Position numbers and translations under genes: made by a program. From Nageia nagi (lineage: Eukaryota; Pinophyta), in the NCBI GenBank assembly GCA_050084985.1, contig JBITNC010000002.1, forward strand, positions 5,022,001 through 5,086,000: a DNA stretch of 64,000 nt. Direction: 5' to 3'. Below the pieces are notes generated by a model, which did not search any database, was not told where the DNA came from, and saw nothing but the letters and a program-made list of their open reading frames with translations. Of this stretch, positions 49,012 to 60,538 are shown piece by piece (the stretch's first letter is position 1; the number at the start of each line of letters is the position of its first letter).

Positions 49012-52000
49012 ATTTAAGTATGTGAATATAAATATTGATTCAAAAGATGCATTCAAGATGAAAGGGTGGAGCTATGAACTCATCTTGGATAATATATTGG
49101 AGAATTATCCCTTTAAAATGAATTAATATTGAAATAACAGATTTTGAAGTTGCTCAAAGCAATCTCAATAAGTGGATCATAAACTAGAATCCTATACCAT
49201 ATAATTGTATATCGTAGTGGGTCAAACAATAAGTTATAAATTATAACAAAAAATATTAATAGCATCTAGTTATCTCTGTAAGACATTGGTAAAGTTGGAA
49301 AGTAGGATCTCATCATTGATGAAAAGAAGAATAAAAATTAGCACATGATAAAGAAAATAATCATCCTTTGCATGAGTATGGTACTAGAGGAAATACTCAA
49401 GCTCATCAATATAGATATCAAAGAGGATCAAGGAAAGGGGATAATCTTATTTATCCCTAATAATACTCTTGATAGGGTCAAAGAGGCTATGAGGTGTACA
49501 AAACTAGTTTACCATAGTATCTTATAACCTAATGGTAGTTAGAATAAGGAGAATATCAAACATACCAATATCATGGAGTCATTGGAGAAGAAGAGATATC
49601 AACACTATGTCAAAATATTTTTTGAAGTTAACAAAGAAATAAAAGATTTTAGCAAAGTAATAGAGAGCTTCCTTGATAATGGTGTGAAGGGTAAAGATGT
49701 GATTAGTTGTTTAGTAGTCGCTCATAAAACTTACTTATTCCATGATTCTAAGCTTCATATTCTCTGGTTCTTATGATAATATTATTTCTAGCATTATATC
49801 ATATGGCTTGGCAAAGGTATGCCTAATCATAATAGTCTTGTAATTATTTAGATAATGGAAGTGTTGCTTGATTTGTGGATGGTATGAATAATATATTATA
49901 CCTAAGAGGGGGAAAATATAGGGAAAATAACCTCATTAAGGAGATTGGAAAGAGGAAAAGATAGTGAATCAACTCCATGTTTAAGGAACTTCATCTAAAA
50001 CCTCTCATATTATATATATTTACTAGTGATAAGTTTTTCAATAGCTTTCTTGATGTCACTGATATGAAATACTTGATAGGAGGGGGGAAGGAGAAGGTGA
50101 GAGATAAGGGTGATAGGTTGATCAAGTAAATCATAGAGGGAGTTGGCATAAGCAACATAATATTGTGTACCAATGGAAAAAGGTAGAGATATCTTTGGGA
50201 GAAGGGTGTACCAAAATAATTTGGGGGAATGGTGAAGGTCATGGAGGAGTACAAGTCAAATAGAAGAAAGATGTTCATGTTTTGTACACGTTAATATGTA
50301 ATGATACTCTTGGAACACATTCAGTGTAGATATAAGAAAGTAAGGGATCTTGTTAAGTATGTAAAGGTTATATGAATCTCCCATTTATAAAAAAAATATC
50401 CATATGTTGTGATTGGATTATCGCCATCTATTGAAACTTGAAGAAAACTCGAATCCTTAAGGTTAGTCTTATAAAGATAAAGATCATCCTTGGTAAGTTC
50501 TTAGATAGGTACATGTTGGACTCTAATGTGAGCATTAAATTCATCTAGGAGGGTAACCTTTCCCAAGTCAAGCAATCAAAATATCTTTGAGAAGAGGTCA
50601 AGAAATGGGTTATCGTCCATATGTATGTTGAAAGAAGATGTAAGAAGAAAGTAGCACATTGCGAAGAAGACATCTAGGGCGAGGGATACTCTTTGAAACC
50701 GTAACCATGTATAACTAAAATGTACATCTAAAGATAATAAGAACATAATAGGCCAAAGGATCTCTCAAATGAGCTAAGCAGCTCCATCAAAGCCTCAAAA
50801 CCCACATGACTTTTAATTTTAATGCCAACAAATTGAGAGCTAGAAATAACTAGTGATAAGAGGGAGGGCCCTTGCAAGGATCTCATTGTTCTTAATGAGG
50901 AAAATAATATCTTGCAAAGCTATAACATATTGGAAGATTCCAAGAGAAGACCATAATAAACCATTGGAATTCTAACATGCGATAAAGAAGTCATTAGCCT
51001 TAAGGAAGATCCAAGGGTGGAATCACTGTGAAGGTCCAAGACATGACCATCTTGGAGGAAGAGAGTCATATTGATGTCTTGATAATCATAAATTATGGTC
51101 TATTTATTCTTTTTGTTTCTATCAGGTACAACCAAAGAACAAGCTTTATGAAGATCATATACTTGAAGTCATGTGAGGTCAACATCTAAATAGATCTTGT
51201 TAGGAAGATGGAATAATCCCCTCGTACATTGTAAAGCTTGTAGGCATTCCTCTAGTGATAAAAAATGGATGATAAGAATATCTTCCAAGGTATTCCAAGC
51301 CTTGTCAAGAGTGATACCTTTCATATCTAAGATTTTATGTTGGGAAATATGATCAAAATGTAAAGGGATGATTGATTTTGAAAGATGATAAACTCAAAGA
51401 TTGAGTTCCTTAGTTTGACACATCCTTTTGTCCTTAACTTTTACCTTTTATTTCAAACATTGATGTATTTTTCGTTCCTTTGATGACCTATAACCATAGA
51501 TTTTGTTTCTTTATCTATTTTTGCATGGAATATTATTGAGCGATGGTTTCCTATATGAGGTGTTTTTTTTTGTGTAAGGATATTGAATTACTTGGTTTGA
51601 GTTTGAAAATAATGTTTTGGAGTTGTTGTGGAATTTATATGGTAAGGGAACTTGAGATTGTTCAAGTTTTCTAACTTTGTCTCAACTATATTATAAGAGC
51701 ATCTTTTTTATCCTTGTGCTACGTAGATTGTGTCTTAGAGATAAATTTTCTAATCATATGATTTGCTCTAGTTTATAATTATTCATTGGTATTAAATTTT
51801 TAGAGAGATCAATAATTAGTATTTCAAGCGAGTCCATTCTCGAATTGAACATATTTTCAATAATATTTATTCTATCCATGATAAGATCCTTAATTCTTGA
51901 TGTGGGTTCTTATTCCATGAGGTACAAACTATTTGAGACATTGGCACCACCATTGTCTCTATTATGCTTTTTTGGTTACATGGTGAAGAAAATTGATAGT

Positions 52001-52150
52001 CTTCTTTATTAATGTCTGAGGATAAATTTGACTTTAATGTTGATTTTGTCTTCTTTATTAGTATTAGCTTAAGAGAAAATAAATGATCCAAAGCTAGTAG
52101 ACTACCCTAATTCTTGATTGAAATTAGCTTTTGATCATAATGGAAGGGGG
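49012..52150 (-). pseudogene. LINE (non-LTR retrotransposon) ORF2: endonuclease and RT
   Basis: Minus-strand frames give an endonuclease-like region at 51340-50330 (NTLEDILI..., LLDEFNAHI, then DGDNPITTYGYFFYKWE). The RT N-terminus is near 50080-49960 (HISDIKKAIEKL, FLKHGVDSL). The RT core follows near 49830-49330 (YKTIMIRHTFAKPYDIMLEI, HIFTLHTIIKEALDYFAKIF, FFVNFKKYFDI, then LILFDIYIDEL). Order and spacing match plant ORF2 proteins, which nick DNA and copy their RNA in place. Stops are frequent. The C-terminal zinc region lies at 35040-35642 beyond the Copia insertion. Sequence 52150-51420 may be ORF1 but is not identifiable. Confidence 0.85.
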
Positions 52151-52389
52151 CGATAACCTTCAATTGAATAATCCTTACAAAACCATGTTACGAAGATAAG
52201 GAGCAAAAATAACAAGCAGCTCCTTTGAAGGTAAAAAAAAAAACCTTAGGGAGAACAAAGGATCCCAAGAACAAGGAGAGAGACACCTTTTTAGATTATT
52301 TTATTTTATTTTTTGATTAATTTTACTTTTGAACTTCTATAAAAAAAGGAACTAAGTCGATTTAATTATAAAAAATAAAAGGGAAATAT
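52151..52389. other. Spacer between LINE and second Copia
   Basis: AT-rich, with a short A tract near 52232. It ends in AATAT, the left target duplication of the Copia element. No gene. Confidence 0.5.
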
Positions 52390-52754
52390 TGTTGAATTTT
52401 TCTATTAGAATCACTACACCCATGTCGTAGCTTGTTTGATTTCAGGGTGCTCACATCGTGTAGATGAATTTTTGTAGTTTCTATTTTTTAGTCATTTTTA
52501 TGTTTTTTTAGCTTGTAAGCTACATATTCTATATGGATTTCATTTGTGATAATATGGAACTTGTAGGATTGTAGAGTAGTGCTTTGTTATGTTTGTTTCA
52601 TGGATTTCATGTTATTTTCTAGTAGATTAGTTGATTCATGAGAGTATCATTCTTAAAAAATCATTTTGTAATCAAGTTCTAATCAAGAAATATATATATA
52701 TATGTACTATGTCATTTTGATAATATAATGAGAACAAAAAGTTTGCAATTCTCA
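52390..52754 (+). repeat. 5' LTR of second Copia
   Basis: Aligned with 56990-57343; shares ATGGATTTCATGTT and TCATTTTGTAATCAAG. Contains a short (TA)n run near 52690. Confidence 0.92.
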
Positions 52755-52849
52755 TTGTGGTATTAAAGCTAGTATGGTCTTTGGGTTAGAAAAAGCTTGT
52801 GGATGTTTTGTGAGTATCAATCTCTTGTAAGAGTGAGATACAAAGCTCC

Positions 52850-55800
52850 TTATTATGAATAACATAATGGCTAACAACAAAAACTCATGGCAAATTCCAA
52901 AATTGAATGGTGAAGATTATGAGTATTGGAGTATAAAGATGAACTTACTTACAAGGAAAAGGTGTTTGAGATACTATAGAAGATGTCTACAATGAACTTG
53001 CTAATTAGAGCACCCTCACAGGTCTTGATAAGATAGTAGGGAAGGAGGCACAAATGAAGAATAGTTGTGCTCTCTATCATCTTCAATCGAGCTTTGCGAA
53101 AAATATTTTTCCAAAAATAGCTTTATGCAAATATGTTGTTAACTTTAGAAAGCCTTAAAGGATGGATATCAAGGGAGTGACTAAGTAAATCAAGTTAAGC
53201 TTTAAACTCTTGAAAAGGAGTTTGAAAACCTAAATATGAAAGAAGAAAATATTGTAAATAGTGTAAGAGTGAAGGCTTATGTGAACAAGATACAAACTCT
53301 TGGTGAAGAGGTGAAAAAGGAAGTTATTATCAAGAAAGTGTTGAGAATGCTTCTTCTAAAATGGAATCATGTGGCCATAATAATTTAAAAGAGCAATTAT
53401 ATTTCCACTCTTGATTATGATTAATTTATAGGTACATTTATGTCTCATGAAGAGATACCACAAGAATATACATCTTCAAATGTTGGAGGTATGGAAGAAT
53501 ATATTTTTGCATCCAAGGAAGTTGAAGTTAGTGCAAGTGGACATGGAAGAGGGAAAGGTCAAGGAATGCATCAATCTCCTTCAACAGGAAGAGGTTGAGG
53601 AATAAGAGGTGCTTCTCAAGGTATATGAAGAGGAAGATGTGACAAGCAAATAAGCAATATTACTATTGTAACAAGTTTGGTCATCATGAAAGAGAATGTA
53701 CATTGAAGGCATCCCAAGAAGGAAGGAGAAGTGCACACTATGAAGAAGAGGAAGGATCTTAAAATTTATTTTTGACATATGATAAATTTGATCAAAATCT
53801 ATAAGAGACATGGATTCTTGATATAGGTTGCTCAAACCACATTGCTGACAAGGGGGAGTTGTTTGGTACAATGGACAAATCCTACAAGTCCAAGATCAAG
53901 CTTAGAGATGATAAACATTACAAGTTGAAGGCATATGAGCTATGGAAGTGAACACCAATGAAGGTCAAAAGAAGGTAAATGATATTTACTATAATCCAAA
54001 TTTGGAACACAATTTTTTGAGTATTGACCAAGTAATGGAGAAAAACTACAAGTTAGTTTTTTAGGATAGCAAGTGTGTAATATTTGATAAAAATCATGGT
54101 AATAGGTTGATCACAATAGTCTCTATGAGCAAAAAAATATTATTTCCTTTGAAGTTTGGAGGGAAATGAATCCAACTTGCAAATGTTTCCATTGAGAACA
54201 AGAGTTGTTTATGGCATCTAAGGTATGCTCATTTGAATTTCACTAGTTTGAGATTGTTGACATCTCAAGAAATGGTATATGGATTACATAAGGTTGAGGA
54301 CCACAATGATCTATGTGAAGTATATACTTTGGGAAAGCACTCAAGGATGAGTTTGCCTAAAGAAAAATCATGGAGAGCCTATTATGCACTTCAATTGGTG
54401 CATTTCGACATTTGTGGGGCAATGCAAATTATAAGTTTGGGTAAGAATTCATACTTTCTTACTTTAATTGATGATTTTTCAAGGATGTGTTTGGATTTAC
54501 TTATTGAAAACCAAACATGAGGCATTTGATTGTTTTAAAAATTTCAAAAATAATATTCAAAATCAAAATGTATGCTATGTAAAATGTTTAAGGACTAATA
54601 GAGGTGGATAATTTTGTTCAAATGAATTTCTCCAATTTCGTAAAGATTATGAAATTTAAAGGCAACTCATGACTACCTAAAGGAAGAATAGAACCATTGT
54701 TGAGATGGCAAGGAGCATGGTACAACCAAAGAAATTAATCAATGTGTATTAGGATGATGCGATTAGGACAACAATCTATCATCTTGAATAGAAGTCCCTC
54801 TAGCACCTTGGATGGCATCACTCTATATGAAGCATGGTATTATAATAAACCAGATGTAAATCATTTCAAAGTTTTTGGTTGTTTGACTTATGCATATGGA
54901 ACTGATGAACAAAGAAGAAAACTTGATCCAAAAAGTGAGGCATGTATTTTTATTGGGTATTATGATAATACTAAATATAGTCCTAAAACTTACAAGATTA
55001 TGGTTTCTAGAGATGTGTTTTTTGATGAAGGGGGAGTATATGGTCATCAAAAACTATATATTGATGATGGATCCAATGTTGAAAGCTCCTCAAATGTGCT
55101 TCCAACTTCCTCAAATGTGGATCCCAATGTTCAAACAAATAAATAATATTATATTCCAAGCCCCACAAATTTGCTTCCCAACTCCACAAATGTGGATCCC
55201 AATGTTCAAACAAACAAATATTATTATATTCCAAGCCCCACAAATTGTTCCTCCACAAGTGCTCTATCAAGTCCATCATTGAGTGATGATTCTTCAAGCG
55301 ATGTATTGAAGGTAATGAAAGGTAAGAGGATAATTTTAATTCATTTATCTTCTCAAATGTTATATACAAATTATCAAAGAAGACTAACAAGAGAACAAGC
55401 ACAAGAGATAGATCAAGTTTTGATAAGACTTGAAAACTTGAGAATGTATGATGATGATGAAGGTGAGACTATATGTGATGTTGTTAACTATGCTTTAATG
55501 ACTACTGTTGAGTTGGAAGAGGAAATCAACTCTATCAATTCTATAAAAAGGAATGATACTTAGGAGGTTGTTGAGCTTCAAAAAGGTAAAAAAGTGTGTG
55601 GGTTCTAAATGGATCTACAAGATAAAATGATGGAAGCATTGAGAGACACAAGACAAGGCTTGTGGCAAATGGGAAGCCAAATGGACCAAGGAAACCTTTG
55701 CACCAATGGCAAGGCAATAAACCATAAGGTTGGTCCTTTCTTTGGCTTCCCATAAAGGTTGAAAAGTACATCATATGGATGTTAAAAGTCCATTCTTAAA

Positions 55801-56985
55801 TGGCTATTTGGAAGAGGAGGTTTATATTCAACAACCTCAAGGTTTTGAAATAAAAGGAGGAGAAAATATTATGTATAAGTTGAAGAAGTCTTTGTATGAT
55901 CTTAAGCAAGCTCCAAGAGCTTGATATTCAAGGATTGATGTAGGATACTTCCACCAATATGGCTTCACAAGGAGCAAGAGTGAACCTACCCTATACCTCA
56001 TGAAAAAAGGTAATGATATCTTACTTGTTTGTTTTTATGTTGACAATTTGATATACATGGGTATTAGTTCAATGTTGAATGATAATTTCAAGAATTTAAT
56101 GTTGAAAGAGTTTGATATGAAAGATCTAGGTTTGATACACTATTTTCTTGGTATGGAGGTGTATCAAAGAGAAGGTGAGCTCTTCATTTATCAAACTAAA
56201 TATGTTAATGAAATGTTGAAGAAAATTGGCATGAAGAATAGTAAACTAGTTCCAAGACCAATATCTCATGGTGAATTATTCTGTAAAGATGATGGAGTTG
56301 AAAGAGTTGATGTGGCCACTTATAGAAGCATTATTGGAAGCTTGATATTTCTCACAAACTCTAAACCATATATTGCTCATGTTGTTTTAATTGTATTAAG
56401 GTATATGAGTGATCCTTTTGAAATACACTTGAAAGCAACTAAAAGAAATTTGAGGTATGTGAAAGGTACAACTGATCTTGGTATTCATTATTACAAAAAT
56501 GATGATGTGAAATTACTTGGCTTTAGTGATTAAGATTGGGGAAGTAATTTGGATGATAGAAAATCTACATAAAAAAATTGCTTCAATCTTGAGTCTGAAA
56601 TAATTACATGAAGTTCAAGAAAGAAAAGCACAATTGCTCTATCTTATACAAAAGCTAAGTATATTGCAATCACAAGTGCTAGTACTCAACCATTATGGCT
56701 TAGGAAAGTACTTGAAGAAATTGGTGAGAAACAAGATGGTCCTACTAATCTCTTATGTGACAACATTAGTGCCATTCAGTTGGCAAATAACCTCTTTCAC
56801 AATAGTAGGTCCAAGCATTGATATGAAGTATCACTTCATATGTGACATGGTGGAGAAAAATATCATTAAGCTAATGCATTGTAACACCCTTGTTAACATA
56901 GCTAACATATTCACTAAAGGGGTTGACAAGGCTCAAATTTTGAAGTTAAGGAACCTTCTTGTAAGTCCACTCAATGTCAAGAGGG
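52850..56985 (+). pseudogene. Copia gag-pol polyprotein, broken
   Basis: Gag starts near 52864 (MANNKNSWQIPKLNGEDYEY). The zinc-knuckle region lies at 53652-53700 (YYCNKFGHHEREC). The protease has DIGCSNHIADKG where DTG is expected. Preintegrase LWHLRYAHLNFTSLR is near 54210. Integrase follows with LIDDFSRMC near 54468 and SPSSTLDGITLYEAWYYNKP near 54797. RT spans 55540-56540 with CFYVDNLIYMG, the catalytic YVDD changed to YVDN, and KDLGLIHYFLGMEVYQREGE. RNase H contains TDLGIHYYK upstream and DNISAIQLANN near 56760. It cannot make a working polyprotein. Confidence 0.9.
55099..55249 (+). repeat. 75-bp tandem duplication in Copia linker
   Basis: Two copies, starting CTTCCAACTTCCTCAAATG and CTTCCCAACTCCACAAATG, share GTGGATCCCAATGTTCAAAC. 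They lie between integrase and RT, a flexible linker. One copy gives DPNVQTNK followed by a stop, the other stays open. Confidence 0.85.
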
Positions 56986-56989
56986 AGAA

Positions 56990-57343
56990 TGTTGGATTTC
57001 CCTCTTAAACTCACGAAACCCATGCCATACCTTGCCTAATTTCAGGACGCTCATGTCATGTGAACAAATCTTGGCAATTTCCATTTTTTAGTCATTTTTG
57101 TATTTTTCTTTGGCTTGTAAATTGCATATTCCATGCAAAATTTAATTGTGATAATTTGGAACTCGTAGGATTATAGTGTAGTACTTTGTTATGTTTGTTT
57201 CATGGATTTCATGTTGTTTTCTAGTAGATTAGTTGGTTCATGAGAATATCATTCTCAAACAGTCATTTTGTAATCAAGAACTATACATATATGTACTCTA
57301 TCATTTTGATATTATAAAGAGAATAATCATTTTGTAATTCTCA
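56990..57343 (+). repeat. 3' LTR of second Copia
   Basis: Directly follows GAGGGAGAA and ends with AATTCTCA. It keeps the same internal order as its partner. Confidence 0.92.
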
Positions 57344-57348
57344 ACTAT

Positions 57349-58129
57349 ACTTATTAAGAAACAAAAGCAAAAAATAAAAGATAACCTCAAGCAAATTGCA
57401 AAAAGAAGTATACCAAGAAGAGAAACTTACACACTAAGGAAGAAGTGGGAAAGCAAATCCTTGAAAGCAAAGACATGCATAACTTAGGGATGAGGACTAA
57501 GACAATATCATGTGGGTAAGAAAATCTCCAACTAGAAGCATGTATTGCAGTATGAATTTGCAGACACACTAGTTGAGGGTATGTATAAGCACAAACATAA
57601 GAGGATTAGTGGATCTCCAAATAAGATAAAAATGAACGAAAATGATAAAAATGAAAATCAAAGCCATAATGATAGAAAACAAAAAAAAAATATTGTAAGG
57701 ATCAACATAATGGAGACCAAAGTGCAAACAAACAAGAAACATGGGAGTAAAGTCTAAGGTCAAATAGAGGCAAGGTCGAGCATAAGTGATAAAAGGAACT
57801 ACCAAGACACTTTATCATGTGACGTAGAAAGAGGGGTCAATAAGAGATGCAAATTCATGGGACAAAAATAGATTTGAAGGGTTGAAACAGAGTTAAGAAA
57901 AACACAAAAATAGATAAATATTTGCAATAGTCCAAGATTTCATGATACTTAGTTATATTTTAAACATTCAAATAACAAACTACTTATTCAAGCGATGGAT
58001 AAAATAAATGAATTTTATGATAAAATTTAAAAAATAAGAAATAATAATTTATTAAAAAAACATAAGACTATACTTCTATTATTTCTCCCCTAAAAAAATA
58101 TGATAAAAAAGAGAATTTAATACTAGTCC
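57349..58129. other. Intergenic stretch, no gene
   Basis: Frames on both strands lack domains. Simple A-rich sequence is frequent. Confidence 0.5.
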
Positions 58130-58560
58130 TTAGAGGAGAGGAGCCAATAGTGATGTACCCTAATTTTATGCCTATTAAAATCCAACCTAATAAAGTCGAA
58201 TTGTTCTAAATTTTTTATTGCTTCTTTCTTGTTTAGTTGTCTACTTATAACTAAGGTTTCAAGTCGTCATCATCAAATTTGATAGGTTAATTACACATCA
58301 TCGCAGAAACTATCCAAGATAACACTTTTCTAAACTCATATCTATTGCTGTCAATTACAACCCCCATCATCAATTGCACTTGCAACACTAGTTGAACATT
58401 AAGTCGAATGAGTAATTAACCTATCAAATTTGATGATAATTAAACAAGGAAGAAGCTATAAAAAATCTAAAATGATTTAACTTTATTAAATTAATTTTTA
58501 AGAGATATAAAATTAAGATACATCACTAGTGAATCCTCTTCCCTATCAATAATAAATTTA
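58130..58560. repeat. Foldback repeat with about 140-150-bp inverted arms
   Basis: The left arm (about 58139-58293) and right arm (about 58415-58556) are diverged reverse complements. Shared blocks are TAGTGATGTA, TAATTTTAT, GCTTCTTTCTTGTTTA and a perfect ATCAAATTTGATAGGTTAAT. The central 120 bp is unique. This is the shape of a foldback or MITE-like element. No clear target duplication was found. Confidence 0.7.
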
Positions 58561-59230
58561 AAATAATTACTTATAATATATTATTTACATAATAATTTAT
58601 AAAAATAGATAATTTAATACACGACTATTGAACCAAATATATTCTACAAATAGACAAATATAAGAACTTGCTCCCCTAGTGTATCGTCTTGAAAGCCAAC
58701 TTTTGTCTTTGCACTAGACTTTCTCATGAAGAAACATAAATAATATTTCTATGTTTGAAGAGAATAAAAATAATAGCTTCTCAAATTTACCTCTACAATA
58801 TGGAGTGTTCTGACCCACACCTTTCGGTATATACTTTTGTCCGATTTCATGTCCAGATTCTAGATTGTCTTCAAACGCTTGCAGGTCCTCGGAATTTGCA
58901 AGAATTGCTACTTTTTAACAAATTCACATGCAAAACTACCATCCTACTGGTATCTTTTCACGTTCTCCATGTGTTTAATCACTGAACTTAAATCAGTTCC
59001 TCGGAGGTTGTTGTGTTTTGAATAGATTTAGAATTCATTTTTTCAACTTTCATTCTCTTATATGAAATATTCTCAAACGTTTTGCTACTACAGAATGTGC
59101 TCAACATATGGAGTGCTTGACCCCTTGAATGGTAGGTGCAACAAACTTTCTTCTGGTTTGGTTTCTCACTATTCCAAAAAGAAGTAATTGTCTATATCTG
59201 CAACTCGCTTCCTCAGTTGATGTGAACGAA
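58561..59230. other. 5' flank of the lipase gene
   Basis: No other gene is seen. The lipase promoter should lie here. No confident TATA box was picked. Short open frames at 58755 and 59129 have no domain, but the second includes the repeat at 59231-59351. Confidence 0.5.
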
Positions 59231-59351
59231 GTTCATGACTATCCAATTCATTTCTCCGAACTTGATGAGCACGCAAGTCGTTTATCTGAATTTCATGAAC
59301 ACCCAATTCGTTTTTTCTGAAGTCAAGGACACCCAATTGCTTCCTATGCAC
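59231..59351 (+). repeat. 30-bp tandem repeat upstream of lipase ATG, four copies
   Basis: Units are 59231-59260, 59261-59290, 59291-59321 and 59322-59351, with core TTCATGAACACCCAATTCG and a TCTGAA end. A plus-strand open frame (59129-59320) reads three units as 10-residue repeats such as LDEHASRLSE, then stops; its frame differs from the lipase. Confidence 0.8.
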
Positions 59352-59388
59352 GCCCACATTTGAGTTTGAACAAAACAGAATCCCAAGG

Positions 59389-60093
59389 ATGTGTGTTTTG
59401 AATTGTTTGCCATTGGTGGAAACAGTTTATCTGGCAGCTTTGTTTAGATGGGCATGGAAGAGATGCATATATACAGGATCCGAAGACAGCAAGACATGGG
59501 GGACTGCCACATTCGATGACTTTGAACCAGTACCCAGAATGTGTAGGCTTGTCCTAGCTGTCTATGAGGAGGACTTAGAAAATCCCATGTGGGCACCACC
59601 AGGAGGCTACCAGATTGACACCCACAATGTTGTCAAGAGAGTGGGTAATCTTGAAACTGCAGGGATGGCACCGCCATATTTGATTTATGTCGATCACAGG
59701 GCTAAAGATATTGTTCTTGCATTTAGGGGGCTTAGTATGGTTAGGGAGAGTGATTATGCTGTGTTATTGGATAACAGATTAGGGCAGGAGCTGTTTGAGG
59801 GAGGTTATGTGCATCATGGTCTTCTTAAGTCTGCGGTTTGGGTATTTGAGAAGGAGGTGGAGACCTTGAGAGAGTTGCATAGCAGATACCCTAATTATGT
59901 TCTGACTTTTACTGGACACTCTTTGGGATCTGGCATTGCCTCCCTGTTGACCCTGGAAGCTGCAAGAAACAGGGAGTTGTTGGGAAATATTCCAAGGAAG
60001 CAGATCAGATGCTATGCAATTGCTCCCGCACGATGTGTTTCGCTCAATCTGGCTGTGCGTTGCGCAGATATAATCAACTCTGTTGTCTTACAG
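59389..60093 (+). CDS. Class 3 lipase (alpha/beta hydrolase), first coding exon
   Basis: The 235 residues match the N-terminal half of plant class 3 lipases of the mono-/diacylglycerol lipase N-terminal type. The start MCVLNCLPLVE has the same form as family members that begin within a CLP-VE motif, which supports this ATG. Conserved blocks are FEPVPRMCRLVLAVYE (45-60), WAPPGGYQID, DIVLAFRGL, GGYVHHGLLKSAVWVF, then GHSLGSG with the predicted nucleophile Ser178, and CYAIAPARC. The catalytic Asp and His should be encoded downstream. The exon ends at VVLQ, where the family continues with an acidic segment. The next bases are GCAAGT, so the intron has a GC donor. No later exon was found by 64000, implying an intron of at least 3.9 kb or gene loss. 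Substrate is inferred, not shown. Confidence 0.88.
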
Positions 60094-60099
60094 GCAAGT
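60091..60099 (+). other. GC-AG type splice donor of the lipase exon
   Basis: CAG|GCAAGT matches the strict consensus of GC-AG introns, AG|GCAAGT. Reading through gives residues unlike the family and a stop at 60187-60189. A GT two codons later (GCAAGTAC) would add residues not expected in the family. Confidence 0.7.
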
Positions 60100-60538
60100 A
60101 CACACAGAATTTTTACAATTAGGCTTTTGTTTTCAAAATTATGCTCAATGAGGAATCCAAAGCTTGGAAGTTTTCAAAACACTAATTAACTCATTTACAC
60201 AAGCTTGCAACACTTTTTCCCCAAAATTTATGTTTAACTCATTGATGTTCATGCATAACGCACGTAAGGACTTCAACAATAGTATCCCATGACCACATTA
60301 TACTCTACCATTAGTACACTGGATGAAACAGAACTTCATTCAAGATGTGTGTGTAATTTAATTAATCACTAAAACCATAGGATCCCCGTGATTGCATCAT
60401 TCCTATGATTGGTACAATATAGAAGGCATAAATCAAATTTTTGTTTTGTAATAATTGTTGGAAATATAATCTTACTTAGGATCTAGGTGAAATATTTTCT
60501 TTTCAGTGGAATGATGTAAACACAAGTTTAAACTAAGG
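60100..60538 (+). other. Lipase intron, first part
   Basis: No exon or repeat boundary seen. Confidence 0.5.

Larger units (their letters stand above)
52390..57343 (+). mobile_element. Ty1-copia retrotransposon, structurally complete, inactive
   Basis: LTRs lie at 52390-52754 (365 bp) and 56990-57343 (354 bp), TGTTG...TTCTCA. Flanks AATAT (52385-52389) and ACTAT (57344-57348) match at 4 of 5. The primer-binding site TGGTATTAAAGC is at 52758-52769 and a purine tract GAGGGAGAA at 56981-56989. The order is gag, protease, integrase, RT, RNase H, about 5.0 kb in all. Stops and frameshifts break every domain. The protein family is close to the nested Copia at 35643-49011. Confidence 0.92.

Noticed and set aside
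49345-49776. Two plus-strand open frames of 60 and 67 codons that look protein-like
   Set aside because: They lie antisense to the LINE reverse transcriptase, whose minus-strand motifs explain the region better.
55007-55402. 131-codon minus-strand open frame
   Set aside because: Antisense to the Copia integrase-RT linker and opened by the 75-bp duplication.
57569-57805. Hydrophobic minus-strand frame of 78 codons
   Set aside because: AT-rich sequence gives Phe/Ile/Leu-rich frames by chance; no supporting context.
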